Assembly (NCBI RefSeq): GCF_015244675.1 | Contig: NZ_JABCQO010000004.1 | Location: 142,923 to 206,922 of the forward strand | Length of the DNA: 64,000 nt | From: Gluconobacter cerevisiae | GTDB lineage: Bacteria > Pseudomonadota > Alphaproteobacteria > Acetobacterales > Acetobacteraceae | Direction of reading: 5' to 3' | Translations under genes and position numbers: made by a program | Shown: piece by piece, positions 51,354-59,980 of the stretch | How the letters are laid out: the number at the start of each line of letters is the position of its first letter | Numbering within the stretch: position 1 is the stretch's first letter | The notes under the pieces: model-generated | Databases searched by the model: none | Seen by the model: only the letters and a program-made list of their open reading frames with translations | What the model was told of the DNA's origin: nothing

Positions 51354-52148
51354 ATGCCGTATCGCTCCTCAGCTATCGCTTCCGTGGACCCGGACACTTC
51401 GGGTGCAACCGCGATCGCCCACAGGCTCGACTTTGCTGATCATGCATCTGAGGTGCCGACGCACATTCATCGTAAAGGCCAGTTGATTCTGGCATCATAT
51501 GGGGCCGTTACCTGCACCGCCGCCCAGAACGTATGGATCGTTCCCCCAAACTGCGGAATTTGGATTCCGGGCGGGGTGTCACATAGCGCCAGAGCGACTG
51601 CGAACGCGCGCGTCGATTATCTCTTCGTCGAAATTGGTGCGAGCAGCCTTCCCGACCATTGCTGTGCGCTGGAGATAACGCCGATGATCCGGGCGATGAT
51701 CGATCGTCTAGCTGCCGAGCCAAAAGATTATCCTCCGGATAGTCATGCCGCCCGACTGGCGCGCGTGATGCTCGACGAGCTGGCTGAGATGCCACGGCAG
51801 GGTCTCAACCTGCCTGTGTCAGAAAATACCAAAATTCGTACCATCGCTGATGCGCTAACGACCGAGCCGTCAGATCGCAGTACGTTGGCCGACTGGGCCC
51901 AACGCGTTGCGATGAGCGAACGATCTCTGGCCAGACTGATGATTCAGGAAACCGGGCTGACATTCGGTCGGTGGCGACAACAGCTTCATCTTGTCGTCGC
52001 GCTCCGTGAACTGGCGAGTGGTACGAGCGTACAGCGGGTCGCGGCCATGCTTGGTTATGAGTCCGTCAATGCATTTATTACGATGTTCCGAAAGGCTGTC
52101 GGCAGCACGCCGTCGCGGTATTTGCCGAGTGTAAAGGATCGCCTGTAA
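51354..52148 (+). CDS. AraC-family transcriptional regulator
   Basis: A 264-residue regulator. An N-terminal cupin-like sensing domain (about 20-105: HIHRKGQLILASYGAVTC, WIVPPNCGIWIPGGVSHS) is followed by two helix-turn-helix motifs at the C terminus (LADWAQRVAMSERSLARLMIQETGLTFGRWRQQ and VQRVAAMLGYESVNAFITMFRKAVGSTPSRYL). It is divergent from the FUSC operon with a 76-nt shared promoter region, so it is the likely regulator of that operon. Confidence 0.92.
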   Translation: MPYRSSAIASVDPDTSGATAIAHRLDFADHASEVPTHIHRKGQLILASYGAVTCTAAQNVWIVPPNCGIWIPGGVSHSARATANARVDYLFVEIGASSLPDHCCALEITPMIRAMIDRLAAEPKDYPPDSHAARLARVMLDELAEMPRQGLNLPVSENTKIRTIADALTTEPSDRSTLADWAQRVAMSERSLARLMIQETGLTFGRWRQQLHLVVALRELASGTSVQRVAAMLGYESVNAFITMFRKAVGSTPSRYLPSVKDRL

Positions 52149-52239
52149 TCCTTTTGATATCAGCATCACTCCAGACATTATCTCCGAACACAAAAGCCGT
52201 TCTAACGAGTTGACAGAGCTTCCTTGAGTTTTCTCAACT

Positions 52240-52629
52240 CTACCGCTCCGACCCAGCCTTGGGGACGGTTGCCTGCTTGTGCCGCCCTCGAATGATCGGC
52301 TTCTGAGGCACGGTTTTACCATATTCCAGCCACCACGCGGTCAGCGCTTCCATGGTTGGCCCGAGCCCCCGCGCCTTGGCGGTCATCTCGTACTCCACAC
52401 GCGGCGGAACTTCCGCATAAACCGTGCGGGAGATCAGACCATCTGCCTCCAGTTCGCGGAGTTGGGCGGTCAGCATGTGCTGGGTGATGCCGGGTATCGC
52501 CTTGCGCAATTCGCCAAATCGATGAACGCGCTGGTTGAGCAGCCACATGATTTCGAGCTTCCACTTGCCTGAGAGCATCGAGAAAGCGCGTCGCATCTCG
52601 TCCTGCATGGTGAAGTCATCGTCAGCCAT
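52240..52629 (-). CDS. HxlR-family transcriptional regulator
   Basis: A 129-residue winged-helix protein: FSMLSGKWKLEIMWLLNQRVHRFGELRKAIPGITQHMLTAQLRELEADGLISRTVY, then PPRVEYEMTAKARGLGP. It lacks an N-terminal cysteine like that of the thiol-sensing members YodB/HypR. It is divergent from the DoxX-SDR pair, and a palindrome lies 18 nt before its start codon. Confidence 0.92.
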   Translation of the reverse strand: MADDDFTMQDEMRRAFSMLSGKWKLEIMWLLNQRVHRFGELRKAIPGITQHMLTAQLRELEADGLISRTVYAEVPPRVEYEMTAKARGLGPTMEALTAWWLEYGKTVPQKPIIRGRHKQATVPKAGSER

Positions 52630-52647
52630 TAGTCATACTTTCCATAC

Positions 52648-52660
52648 TTACTGTCAGTAA
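52648..52660. promoter_or_regulatory. 13-bp palindrome upstream of the HxlR gene
   Basis: TTACTG-T-CAGTAA is a perfect inverted repeat with a one-base centre. It sits in the divergent region between the HxlR gene and the DoxX gene. It is a natural operator candidate for HxlR autoregulation and control of doxX-SDR. Confidence 0.5.
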
Positions 52661-52796
52661 TTCATCCTACTTGCGCAAATTCATGCAGAGGATCAAATCT
52701 TATACAGGCTCGTGGCGTCAGACCCAATGAGCGTATGAATACAGCGTGACATCGGGCCGATGATCTCATCGAAGCACGATGCGATCGGGAACCGTT

Positions 52797-53189
52797 ATGA
52801 CCGCAACCCTTCTCTACTGGATCAGCACGATCCTTCTGTCGCTGCTCTATTTCGGCTCTGCGACCCTGTACCTGACCAAAGCCGCGTGGGTTCGACAGAC
52901 ACTGGCGGACTTGAACTATCCAGCACCATACCTCGTGCCGCTCATGATCGCGGTCAAGATTCTGGGACCGTTGGCAATCCTCTCACGGATCAGCATTCCC
53001 CTGAGCGATCTGGCCTATGCGGGTATCTTCTTTCACCTGCTCCTGTCCGGATCGGCACATCTCGGGGTTCGGAAACCTCAGGGTGCCTTGCCCGCTTTGA
53101 TCGGTCTGGTGCTGCTGGCCGCGTCTTTCACGACCCAGAACACTGCACGTGCGGTCCCGTCTCCATACGCCATGACCTGCACGCGCTGA
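52797..53189 (+). CDS. DoxX-like membrane protein
   Basis: A 130-residue protein from the ATG at 52797 (MTATLLYWISTILLSLLYFGSA) with four predicted membrane helices. It resembles the DoxX-like family (TLYLTKAAWVRQTLADLNYPAPYLVPLMIAVKILGPLAIL). Members occur in redox or thiol-stress loci, but the exact role is uncertain. It lies 36 nt upstream of an SDR gene and is divergent from an HxlR gene, a common small module. Confidence 0.82.
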   Translation: MTATLLYWISTILLSLLYFGSATLYLTKAAWVRQTLADLNYPAPYLVPLMIAVKILGPLAILSRISIPLSDLAYAGIFFHLLLSGSAHLGVRKPQGALPALIGLVLLAASFTTQNTARAVPSPYAMTCTR

Positions 53190-53225
53190 CACAGCAAAAA
53201 CCTCAAACACCCAAAGGAAATGACC

Positions 53226-53969
53226 ATGGGACGACTTGAAGGAAAAATCGCACTCGTCACAGGCGCCAGCCGTGGCATCGGTCGCGCCACCGCCAAACTG
53301 TTTGCCTCTGAAGGCGCCAAGGTTGCCGTGCTGTCACGCACACCGGCTAGCGTCGATGCAGTTGTGGCCGATATCCAAGCTGCTGGCGGCACCGCTCTGG
53401 CTGTTCCTGCCGATGCAAGAAATGCGGACCAGATCAAGGCAGCCGTGGATAAGGTGGTTGCTGCTTATGGCGGTCTCGACATCCTTGTGAACAATGCTTT
53501 CGATGCAACCGTCGCTTATTCGTCGATCCTCGATCTGTCGACAGAACAGCTTCAGCGCAATTTCGACATGGGACCAACCGCCTACCTGCACTTCATGCAG
53601 GCTGCCTATCCTCATCTCAAGGCCAGCGGCACTGGGCGCGTCATCAATTTCGGTTCGATGGCCGGGATTATCGGCCTTGCAGGTATGGGGCCTTACAATA
53701 TGGCAAAGGAGGCCGTGCGTGCGCTGACCAGAACAGCTGCGCGCGAATGGGCCGGTGACAAGATCACTGTCAACAATGTTCTCCCCGTCGCCGAAACCTG
53801 GGGACCAGAGGCAAATGTGCCGCCAGCCACCAACCTGCTTGGTCGCTATGGTTCCCCGGAAGAAGACATCGCTCCTGTGGTTCTCTTTCTGGCCAGCAAG
53901 GATGCCCAGTTCATGACGGGGTATTCTCTGACTCCCGATGGCGGGTCAATCATCGACAGCGCGCGCTGA
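53226..53969 (+). CDS. Short-chain dehydrogenase/reductase
   Basis: A 247-residue classical SDR. AAAGGA is spaced 7 nt from the ATG at 53226 (MGRLEGKIALVTGASRGIGRA); an ATG two codons earlier touches the ribosome site. It has the cofactor motif TGASRGIG, the NNA segment (DILVNNAF), catalytic Ser region and YNMAK (Tyr/Lys pair). The substrate is not deducible. Paired with doxX. Confidence 0.9.
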   Translation: MGRLEGKIALVTGASRGIGRATAKLFASEGAKVAVLSRTPASVDAVVADIQAAGGTALAVPADARNADQIKAAVDKVVAAYGGLDILVNNAFDATVAYSSILDLSTEQLQRNFDMGPTAYLHFMQAAYPHLKASGTGRVINFGSMAGIIGLAGMGPYNMAKEAVRALTRTAAREWAGDKITVNNVLPVAETWGPEANVPPATNLLGRYGSPEEDIAPVVLFLASKDAQFMTGYSLTPDGGSIIDSAR

Positions 53970-54096
53970 ACCTTTGAGGCGATGGGCATTGGACTGAGCA
54001 TGGCGTCGCCTTACTCCCTCACTTGTTCTGGCAGCACTGGTCCTGTCCGGAACGATGCTGGGTTTTGTATAAGCAAGCCCCGGTCCCACATACTCC

Positions 54097-54939
54097 TCAG
54101 TCGTTCATAGAGTTACAGTAGAGACGCTGAAGCGTGCGCGTGACTAGCCCGACCTGGCCATCGGCAATTGAGACGCCATCAACCGTTAGAACAGGTGTGA
54201 TGAGGTAGGTCGCGCTGGTCACGAAACACTCTGTTGCCGTCGCGAATTCAGCACGTTGGATCGGGCGCTCATCAACCGGCAATCCTGCCTCTCGTGCCAG
54301 ATCAAGAATACGTTCACGCGTACACCCTGCCAGAAGTCGATTGGACAACGGTCGAGTCACAAGGGTTCCATGTGCATCCACCAGGAACACATTTGACGAC
54401 GCTCCTTCCGTGATGCCCTGTTCGTCATAGAACAAAGTATCGGACATACCCTGAGCAAGGGCATCACGTTTGGCCATGACCTGTGGCATCAGCATGGTTG
54501 TCTTGATGTCGCGGTGGAGCCAGCGAATATCTTCTCGCAGTTGAACATGAATACCCTCGCGAAAAGCAGAGGTCTGCTCAAAGTCAGAAGCCTGCGCCAT
54601 CATCAGAAGTGTGGATCGCCCCTCAGGACGGATCGTAAAATTGCGCGGAGATACGCCGGAGGTTACCTGAATATAAACCAGCCCCGTTGTGACATCATTT
54701 TTTCGCAGCAGTTCTTCCATGATGCTGTCCAACTTCGCCCGTTCGGGAGGGTGTGCAATACCGCAGGCGGCAAGAGAGCGGTCCAGACGGGCGAGATGCG
54801 CTGGAGCATCAACGAATTTTCCGTTCACAGCGATACAGACTTCGTAAACGCCCTCTCCAAACGTGAAACCACGGTCAAAAGGAGAAATACGCGCATCTTC
54901 AGCACGGACATATGTGCCATTGAGAAAAACAATCGGCAT
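54097..54939 (-). CDS. D-amino acid aminotransferase (class IV PLP)
   Basis: A 280-residue class IV aminotransferase from the ATG at 54939 (MPIVFLNGTYVRAEDARISPFDRGFTFGEGVYEV). The PLP lysine is in WLHRDIKTTMLMPQV, and EGASSNVFLV and the C-terminal FVTSATYLITPVLTVDG match D-alanine transaminases. The family interconverts D-Ala plus 2-oxoglutarate with pyruvate plus D-Glu, both peptidoglycan building blocks. It lies 52 nt downstream of a D,D-carboxypeptidase gene, which releases D-Ala. Branched-chain or 4-amino-4-deoxychorismate activity is less likely. Confidence 0.85.
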   Translation of the reverse strand: MPIVFLNGTYVRAEDARISPFDRGFTFGEGVYEVCIAVNGKFVDAPAHLARLDRSLAACGIAHPPERAKLDSIMEELLRKNDVTTGLVYIQVTSGVSPRNFTIRPEGRSTLLMMAQASDFEQTSAFREGIHVQLREDIRWLHRDIKTTMLMPQVMAKRDALAQGMSDTLFYDEQGITEGASSNVFLVDAHGTLVTRPLSNRLLAGCTRERILDLAREAGLPVDERPIQRAEFATATECFVTSATYLITPVLTVDGVSIADGQVGLVTRTLQRLYCNSMND

Positions 54940-54991
54940 ATTCTGACCCTTCTCATTTCTTTCGGAAAATGCGTTGCCCTGGCAACAATTT

Positions 54992-55852
54992 CTAAGGAAC
55001 GGTGTCCAGGGCCGTTTGCATGAGGCGTATCGCCTCGTCAGCGCGAACACGAGCAGATGGCAAACCTGCGATCACCATAATAATGCGATGATTGTTTTTT
55101 GTTGCCGATCCGGTGAAACAGTAGCCGGCCTTTGTCGTAAATCCGGTCTTCAGTCCGTCCGCATGATCTATGCGACCAAACAACGGGTTCTTGTTGTGTT
55201 GTCGGATCAGCTCTCCAGTTGGACTTTTGCCCCACAGAAACTCTTTCCGGTGGTAGAATTTTACATAAAACTGAGGAAAACGCTTAATTGTTGTGCTGGC
55301 TAAAAGAACCAGATCGCGCGCTGTTGTCCGCGTCGTATCGTTGTTTGACCATCCATTGGGTGAGCTGAAATAACTGTCGGTCAGCCCGATGCTCCGGGCC
55401 TCCTTGTTCATCAATGCGATAAAGGCATCAAGACCGCCGGGAATACTCGAAGCCAGAGCGTAAGTGGCATCGTTTCCTGATACTGTCAGCATCCCGTTGA
55501 GAAGATTTTCAACCGAGACAGTTTCGCCCACACGGAGGAACATTGTCGCGCCCCCCTGCTTACCGTGCCATCTCTTCCACACAGATGGGTTGACTGTGAT
55601 GAGTTGATCCAGTCTCATTTTGCCTTGGTCAAGCAGATCGAAAATCACATAGGCTGTCATGATTTTTGTCATAGAAGCCGGAGCTATCGGGCGGTCCGCG
55701 TTTTTTTGCATTAAAATACGGCCAACCGAAACATCTTCGACCAAAACCACCGGTGCGCTCGTCTGGAAGGTTTCAGCGTGACTTTGCGAGACATCGATCA
55801 GCAAGCCTAAGCTCAGGCAGAGCATGATAGCTTTTACTTTACTCGACACCAT
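54992..55852 (-). CDS. D-alanyl-D-alanine carboxypeptidase (low-molecular-mass PBP)
   Basis: About 286 residues from the ATG at 55852 (MVSSKVKAIMLCLSLGLLIDVSQSHA, a clear signal peptide); a GTG eight codons earlier is possible. Peptidase S11 motifs are complete: SMTK with the catalytic Ser, SGN, and KTG in ADGLKTGFTTKAGYCF. It lacks the C-terminal beta domain and membrane-anchor helix of PBP5/DacA, so it is probably a soluble periplasmic enzyme. It trims the terminal D-Ala of pentapeptide stems. Confidence 0.9.
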   Translation of the reverse strand: MVSSKVKAIMLCLSLGLLIDVSQSHAETFQTSAPVVLVEDVSVGRILMQKNADRPIAPASMTKIMTAYVIFDLLDQGKMRLDQLITVNPSVWKRWHGKQGGATMFLRVGETVSVENLLNGMLTVSGNDATYALASSIPGGLDAFIALMNKEARSIGLTDSYFSSPNGWSNNDTTRTTARDLVLLASTTIKRFPQFYVKFYHRKEFLWGKSPTGELIRQHNKNPLFGRIDHADGLKTGFTTKAGYCFTGSATKNNHRIIMVIAGLPSARVRADEAIRLMQTALDTVP

Positions 55853-55930
55853 CGCCCAGCTCGCTTTCGACAACACTCAGGCCTGCCTAGAGGAGCTATC
55901 TTATCGCGTCCAATGCCGCGTCAGTCTGGA

Positions 55931-56824
55931 TTATTCCTTATTTGCATAAGGCATCTGATGAGACGCCCGCCAGACCTGTTCGACAACGGGACGCGTATGT
56001 TCTGCTTTGCGATAAAGTCGGATTTCCAGAGGAATTTCTTTTCCCAAGGCAATCATCTCATGGGTTTCGAGGTCTTTTTCGATCAGACTTCTGGGCAGCC
56101 ATGCACATCCGTGCCCTGCCAGAACCATCTTCCTGAGCCCTTCTGCCATGGCATTTTCATTCACATGCCGAACAGTATCAGGCCCGTAGGGTAGAACGGC
56201 CTGCGCTTCCTGACACTGGCATACCTGGCCGAGAAATGAGTTCGGACTATAGGTCAGCAAGGGAGATGGGGAGCTTGACTGAGGCTCGTGTGAAAGAAGA
56301 CCAACAGGAACAAGAAAGTCCTGAGCAACAATACAATGAGGAAACTGGTTTGGATGAAGAAGCAGAGGAACAGCTTCATGATAAAAGGTCAGGAAAAAAT
56401 CATAGGAGCCATCGACGATAGCCGCCATGCAGTTATGAAAATCATCTGGCAACAAGCGACTGCCACATGGTCCGATGGACGTTTCGATTTCAGAAAGCCA
56501 TTGGGGGAAAAACGTAACCGATAACGTGTGCAGCGCTGCCACAGCTATGGTTGGTACATCATTGTGCGAAGACGCCGTCAGCGATGCACGACTCTGGAGA
56601 AGATTACGAAGGGTCTCTTCTGCGGCTTCCCTGAAGCGACGACCTTCTGGCGTTAAAGTCGTAGGGAAGCGGCTGCGATCGAGTAATGGCACCCCGACCC
56701 ATATTTCCAGAGCCTGAATGCGACGACTGAAAGCCGACTGCGTCACATGACGCTCTTCCGCTGCGCGTGAAAAACTCTGCAAGCGCGCAAGCGTGATGAA
56801 ATCTTCAAGCCACTTGATGTCCAT
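55931..56824 (-). CDS. LysR-family regulator, HypT-like
   Basis: A 297-residue regulator from the ATG at 56824 (MDIKWLEDFITLARLQSFSRAAEERHVTQSAFSRRIQALE). This N terminus is very close to the HypT/YjiE group (MDIKWLEDF...AFSRRIQALE). The C-terminal effector domain includes ENAMAEGLRKMVLAGHGCAWLPRSLI. It lies upstream of, and on the same strand as, the carboxypeptidase and D-aminotransferase genes (78 nt to the former), so it probably controls them. Confidence 0.87.
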   Translation of the reverse strand: MDIKWLEDFITLARLQSFSRAAEERHVTQSAFSRRIQALEIWVGVPLLDRSRFPTTLTPEGRRFREAAEETLRNLLQSRASLTASSHNDVPTIAVAALHTLSVTFFPQWLSEIETSIGPCGSRLLPDDFHNCMAAIVDGSYDFFLTFYHEAVPLLLHPNQFPHCIVAQDFLVPVGLLSHEPQSSSPSPLLTYSPNSFLGQVCQCQEAQAVLPYGPDTVRHVNENAMAEGLRKMVLAGHGCAWLPRSLIEKDLETHEMIALGKEIPLEIRLYRKAEHTRPVVEQVWRASHQMPYANKE

Positions 56825-56859
56825 AAACAATAACCATAGCAGACCTGGCGCTTTCTCAA

Positions 56860-57819
56860 TTACCCAACATTCACATAAACAGCATAAAGACCGTGAGAAG
56901 CGGCCATGAAAAGGCGGTTACGGCGTTTCCCTCCAAAACACAGATTGGCACAACGTTCTGGAAGCGGAAGAAAAGCCCGGGCTTTACCAGTCCCTCCAAA
57001 GACCTTCACGCCATTTCCATCAGGGCCGCCCCACCCGCACCAGAGATTTCCGGCTACATCGCAGCGCAGACCATCACCAAGCCCCTGAGCAGCGTCGATC
57101 AGAACCTTACGATCCGTTATTCGGTCACTGGCGTCATTCAACTGGCAGGCCCAGATCAAATTCGGAGAGGCTCCGGTATCAATGACGTAGAGTATTCGAC
57201 CATCGGGCGAAAATGCCAGTCCATTGGGATTGAGGAAACGATCTTCAATCAGTTGGATCTTCCCTGCTGGGCTGACGCGGTAGAGGGATGTCGGAAGTTC
57301 CTGTTTCCCCCCGCCTCCGCCCTCATAAGCGGATTTGAGGCCATAATCCGGATCAGTGAACCAGATAGCCCCATCTGCGGCGACAGCGACATCATTTGGA
57401 GAGTTCAGCCGGCATTCTCTGAACCTGTCAGCGATAACCGTAATCGTACCATCATACTCCGTTCGTGTGACGCGCCTGGCCTCATGCTCGCAGGTAATCA
57501 GTCGCCCGGCACGGTCACGAGTATTGCCATTGGCGAAGCCGGACGGGCCGCGAAACACCGAAACCTGACTTGTCTCTTCCGTCCAGCGCAGGATGCGATT
57601 GTTAGGAATGTCACTCCACAGCAGGAAGCGCCCGTCGCCAAACCAGACAGGCCCCTCCCCCCATGCGATTCCTGTCGCCAGTTGCTCTATATCCGCATTC
57701 GGCAAAAAACCCGAAAAAGTCGGATCGTAAAGAATGGGAGCATAATCAGATCGAGGAAGATACTCCCTTTGAGCCAACCGGCCTGCAGAAAGCTCCTTGG
57801 AAAACGCTAACGTGCTCAT
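56860..57819 (-). CDS. SMP-30/gluconolactonase-family sugar lactonase
   Basis: A 319-residue beta-propeller from the ATG at 57819 (MSTLAFSKELSAGRL), overlapping the MFS stop by 4 nt. A much longer open frame overlaps the MFS gene and is not the gene. Metal-binding and propeller motifs are visible: EGPVWFGDGRFLLWSDIPNNRILRW, NSPNDVAVAADGAIWFTDPDYG, NPNGLAFSPDGRILYVIDTG and GDGLRCDVAGNLWCG. In this operon it should hydrolyse D-galactono-lactone (or gluconolactone) to the aldonate. No signal peptide, so cytoplasmic. Confidence 0.9.
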   Translation of the reverse strand: MSTLAFSKELSAGRLAQREYLPRSDYAPILYDPTFSGFLPNADIEQLATGIAWGEGPVWFGDGRFLLWSDIPNNRILRWTEETSQVSVFRGPSGFANGNTRDRAGRLITCEHEARRVTRTEYDGTITVIADRFRECRLNSPNDVAVAADGAIWFTDPDYGLKSAYEGGGGGKQELPTSLYRVSPAGKIQLIEDRFLNPNGLAFSPDGRILYVIDTGASPNLIWACQLNDASDRITDRKVLIDAAQGLGDGLRCDVAGNLWCGWGGPDGNGVKVFGGTGKARAFLPLPERCANLCFGGKRRNRLFMAASHGLYAVYVNVG

Positions 57820-59093
57820 CCGACCGCATGCTCCTCTTCCCCTTCCATCCGGGCACCCGGAAGAACCGGAGGCTTGTAGGAAACGACGGCGGCAACCAGA
57901 ACGGTCCCGACCAAAACACTGCCGATAATGGCCGTCGGCAACCCATACAGTGCGCCCAGCATAGGTACCAGAAAACCGGCTACTCCCTGCCCTAAGGCAG
58001 CCGTCGCGTAGCTGGTCCCCATTCCCAAAGAACGGGTCTCGGATGGAAAACGCTGAGACAGGTAATGTGGAACGAGAGCGAAAATGCTGTTTCCAAACAT
58101 GCCGACGCCAAATGCTCCCGCTAGCATGACCGTCATGCTGTGCGCCGAAATGAACGGCCAGATCCCCAGTGCTGTCAGAGCGAAGTACAACATGAACACC
58201 GTCCGGTCTCCGAAACGGGATGCGAGAACACCGCACAACGGTTTCCCCAGCAGAGAACCAATGCAGTAAGCGGCGATGAAAGGAAAAACATCCGCAGGAG
58301 ACAGATTACGGTCTGAACGCAGGAACGTCGGATAAAAGCTGTAGATTGCCGCATTCTGGAACTGAACGAAGGCCATGAAAATCAGAGCCTGAAGCGCTGC
58401 TCCATCCAGACGGAAGCCAAACTTGCGCCGCTGAATCTGTTGCTTTGGCATCGACTGGATCTTGAGCCAGACCGGGCTTTCCGGCACGCCGCGACGGATG
58501 AAAATCGCCAGAAGTGCGGGTACGACACCAATTAGAAACAGCGCCCTCCATCCCCAGATCGGGAGAATGATGGCCTGTGCCGCAGCAGCAGCGAAAAAGC
58601 CGCATTCATATCCCGACATCATCAGAGACGATGCCAAAGAACGCGCACGCGGCGGCACACTTTCCATGAGAAGGGCTGCAGAAGCGGTCCATTCGCCGCC
58701 AAAGCCGATCCCGAACATGAACTGAACCACCAGCATGGCCAGATACGTCCATGTCATGGCCGTTGCGCCGGAAAAGACCGCAAACCAGATCACACCGATC
58801 ATGAAAGTCAGCTTGCGACCATACCGGTCCGACAGCCAGCCCCAGCCGGTATTGCCCACCACACGCCCCACACTCTGGGCTGTGATGATAATTCCCATAG
58901 CCGTCAGGCTGACACCCAGATCCTTTCCGATATCCGGCAGGCAGAGCAGAAGCGCCACCTGATCGAAGGCGTCAAGAAACCAGCCCAGAAACGCCGCCAG
59001 CGTGACCCGCCAGTATGGACGCAGCAACTGGAACGCACTCACGTTCTGATCGGACGCCGAAACGGGTTGGGACAGAATGTGCTCATGAGACAC
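57816..59093 (-). CDS. MFS transporter, sugar/aldonate importer
   Basis: About 425 residues from the GTG at 59093, preceded by AAGAGGA at a good distance; an ATG eight codons further upstream has a poorer site. It has 12 membrane helices, the family motif after TM2 (GWLSDRYGRKLTFMIG) and FLGWFLDAFDQVALLLCLPDIG in TM1. This resembles anion:cation or sialate/aldonate-type MFS permeases. Lying within the galactonate operon, it most likely imports D-galactonate or galactose. The gene is followed without a gap by the lactonase gene. Confidence 0.87.
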   Translation of the reverse strand: MSHEHILSQPVSASDQNVSAFQLLRPYWRVTLAAFLGWFLDAFDQVALLLCLPDIGKDLGVSLTAMGIIITAQSVGRVVGNTGWGWLSDRYGRKLTFMIGVIWFAVFSGATAMTWTYLAMLVVQFMFGIGFGGEWTASAALLMESVPPRARSLASSLMMSGYECGFFAAAAAQAIILPIWGWRALFLIGVVPALLAIFIRRGVPESPVWLKIQSMPKQQIQRRKFGFRLDGAALQALIFMAFVQFQNAAIYSFYPTFLRSDRNLSPADVFPFIAAYCIGSLLGKPLCGVLASRFGDRTVFMLYFALTALGIWPFISAHSMTVMLAGAFGVGMFGNSIFALVPHYLSQRFPSETRSLGMGTSYATAALGQGVAGFLVPMLGALYGLPTAIIGSVLVGTVLVAAVVSYKPPVLPGARMEGEEEHAVG

Positions 59094-59181
59094 GGTATTG
59101 GTCCTCTTTCGAAACATGTCGGCCTGTCGACCGCACATTCTGTGTGTTCAAAAAACGAAAAAAAAGCAGATGCGAACAGGC

Positions 59182-59976
59182 TCAGGTCCAGCCGCCATCC
59201 ACAACAAATTTCTGCCCCGTACACATCCGGCTGTCATCGGCAGCCAGAAAGAGCGCCAGACTGGCCACATCCTCTGGTTGTATCCGATCAGAGAGACACT
59301 GGTTCCGGTCAATCGCCGCTTCCCCCTCGGCATCCAGCCAGAGCGCTTTCTGCTTGTCCGTCATGACCCATCCCGGCACCAGAGCATTAACGCGGATACG
59401 GGACGGCCCCAGTTCACGCGCCAGCGCGTTGACCAGTCCATGCACAGCGGCCTTGCAGGTCGCATAGATGGGATATCCTGCGTTCTTCTGCATCCAGCCT
59501 GTTGAGCCGAGGCAGATGATAGACCCCCGCCCCTTCTGCACCATGACGGGCGCGACTGTCTGGGCCGCAAAGAACTGCGACTTGATGTTGATATCCGTCA
59601 GGCGCTGCCACAGGGCTTCGTCTGCTTCTTCCAGCGTGTGTCGACGGTCGTTCGCAGCATTGGCAACCAGAACATCGACCGTTCCAACACGCTCCTGCGC
59701 TTCCACGAAAGCCGACCTTGACCGCTCAACATCCGTAACATCGCATGGCACAAAAACGGGAGGAAACAGTGCACCTGCCAGTTCCACAGCCAGTGCTTCA
59801 CCAGCGGTGTCATCGATATCGAAAAAAGCGACCTTTGCACCCTGCCGGGCAAACGCCCTGACCATGGCCGCTCCGATCCCGGTCGCACCGCCCGTAATCA
59901 GGACGGCACGGTCGCGCAGGCTGGGATAGATCGCCAGATTGTCTGTGAATGTCATGACAGCCGCATCCTGCATCAT
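59182..59976 (-). CDS. Short-chain dehydrogenase, probable galactose (aldose) dehydrogenase
   Basis: About 264 residues from the ATG at 59976, 4 nt after the dgoD stop; later ATGs at 59973 and 59955 are alternatives. The NAD(P) motif is TGGATGIG, the catalytic pair sits in YATCK (Tyr-x-x-x-Lys) and the C terminus is GQKFVVDGGW. Within an operon of lactonase, dehydratase, kinase and aldolase, it should oxidise D-galactose at C1 to the lactone. The specificity is inferred from context. Confidence 0.8.
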   Translation of the reverse strand: MMQDAAVMTFTDNLAIYPSLRDRAVLITGGATGIGAAMVRAFARQGAKVAFFDIDDTAGEALAVELAGALFPPVFVPCDVTDVERSRSAFVEAQERVGTVDVLVANAANDRRHTLEEADEALWQRLTDINIKSQFFAAQTVAPVMVQKGRGSIICLGSTGWMQKNAGYPIYATCKAAVHGLVNALARELGPSRIRVNALVPGWVMTDKQKALWLDAEGEAAIDRNQCLSDRIQPEDVASLALFLAADDSRMCTGQKFVVDGGWT

Positions 59977-59980
59977 GATT

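Noticed and set aside
57820..58236. N-terminal extension of the lactonase frame
   Set aside because: It overlaps the MFS gene in another frame. The conserved lactonase begins at 57819, where an ATGA overlap gives a proper coupled start.
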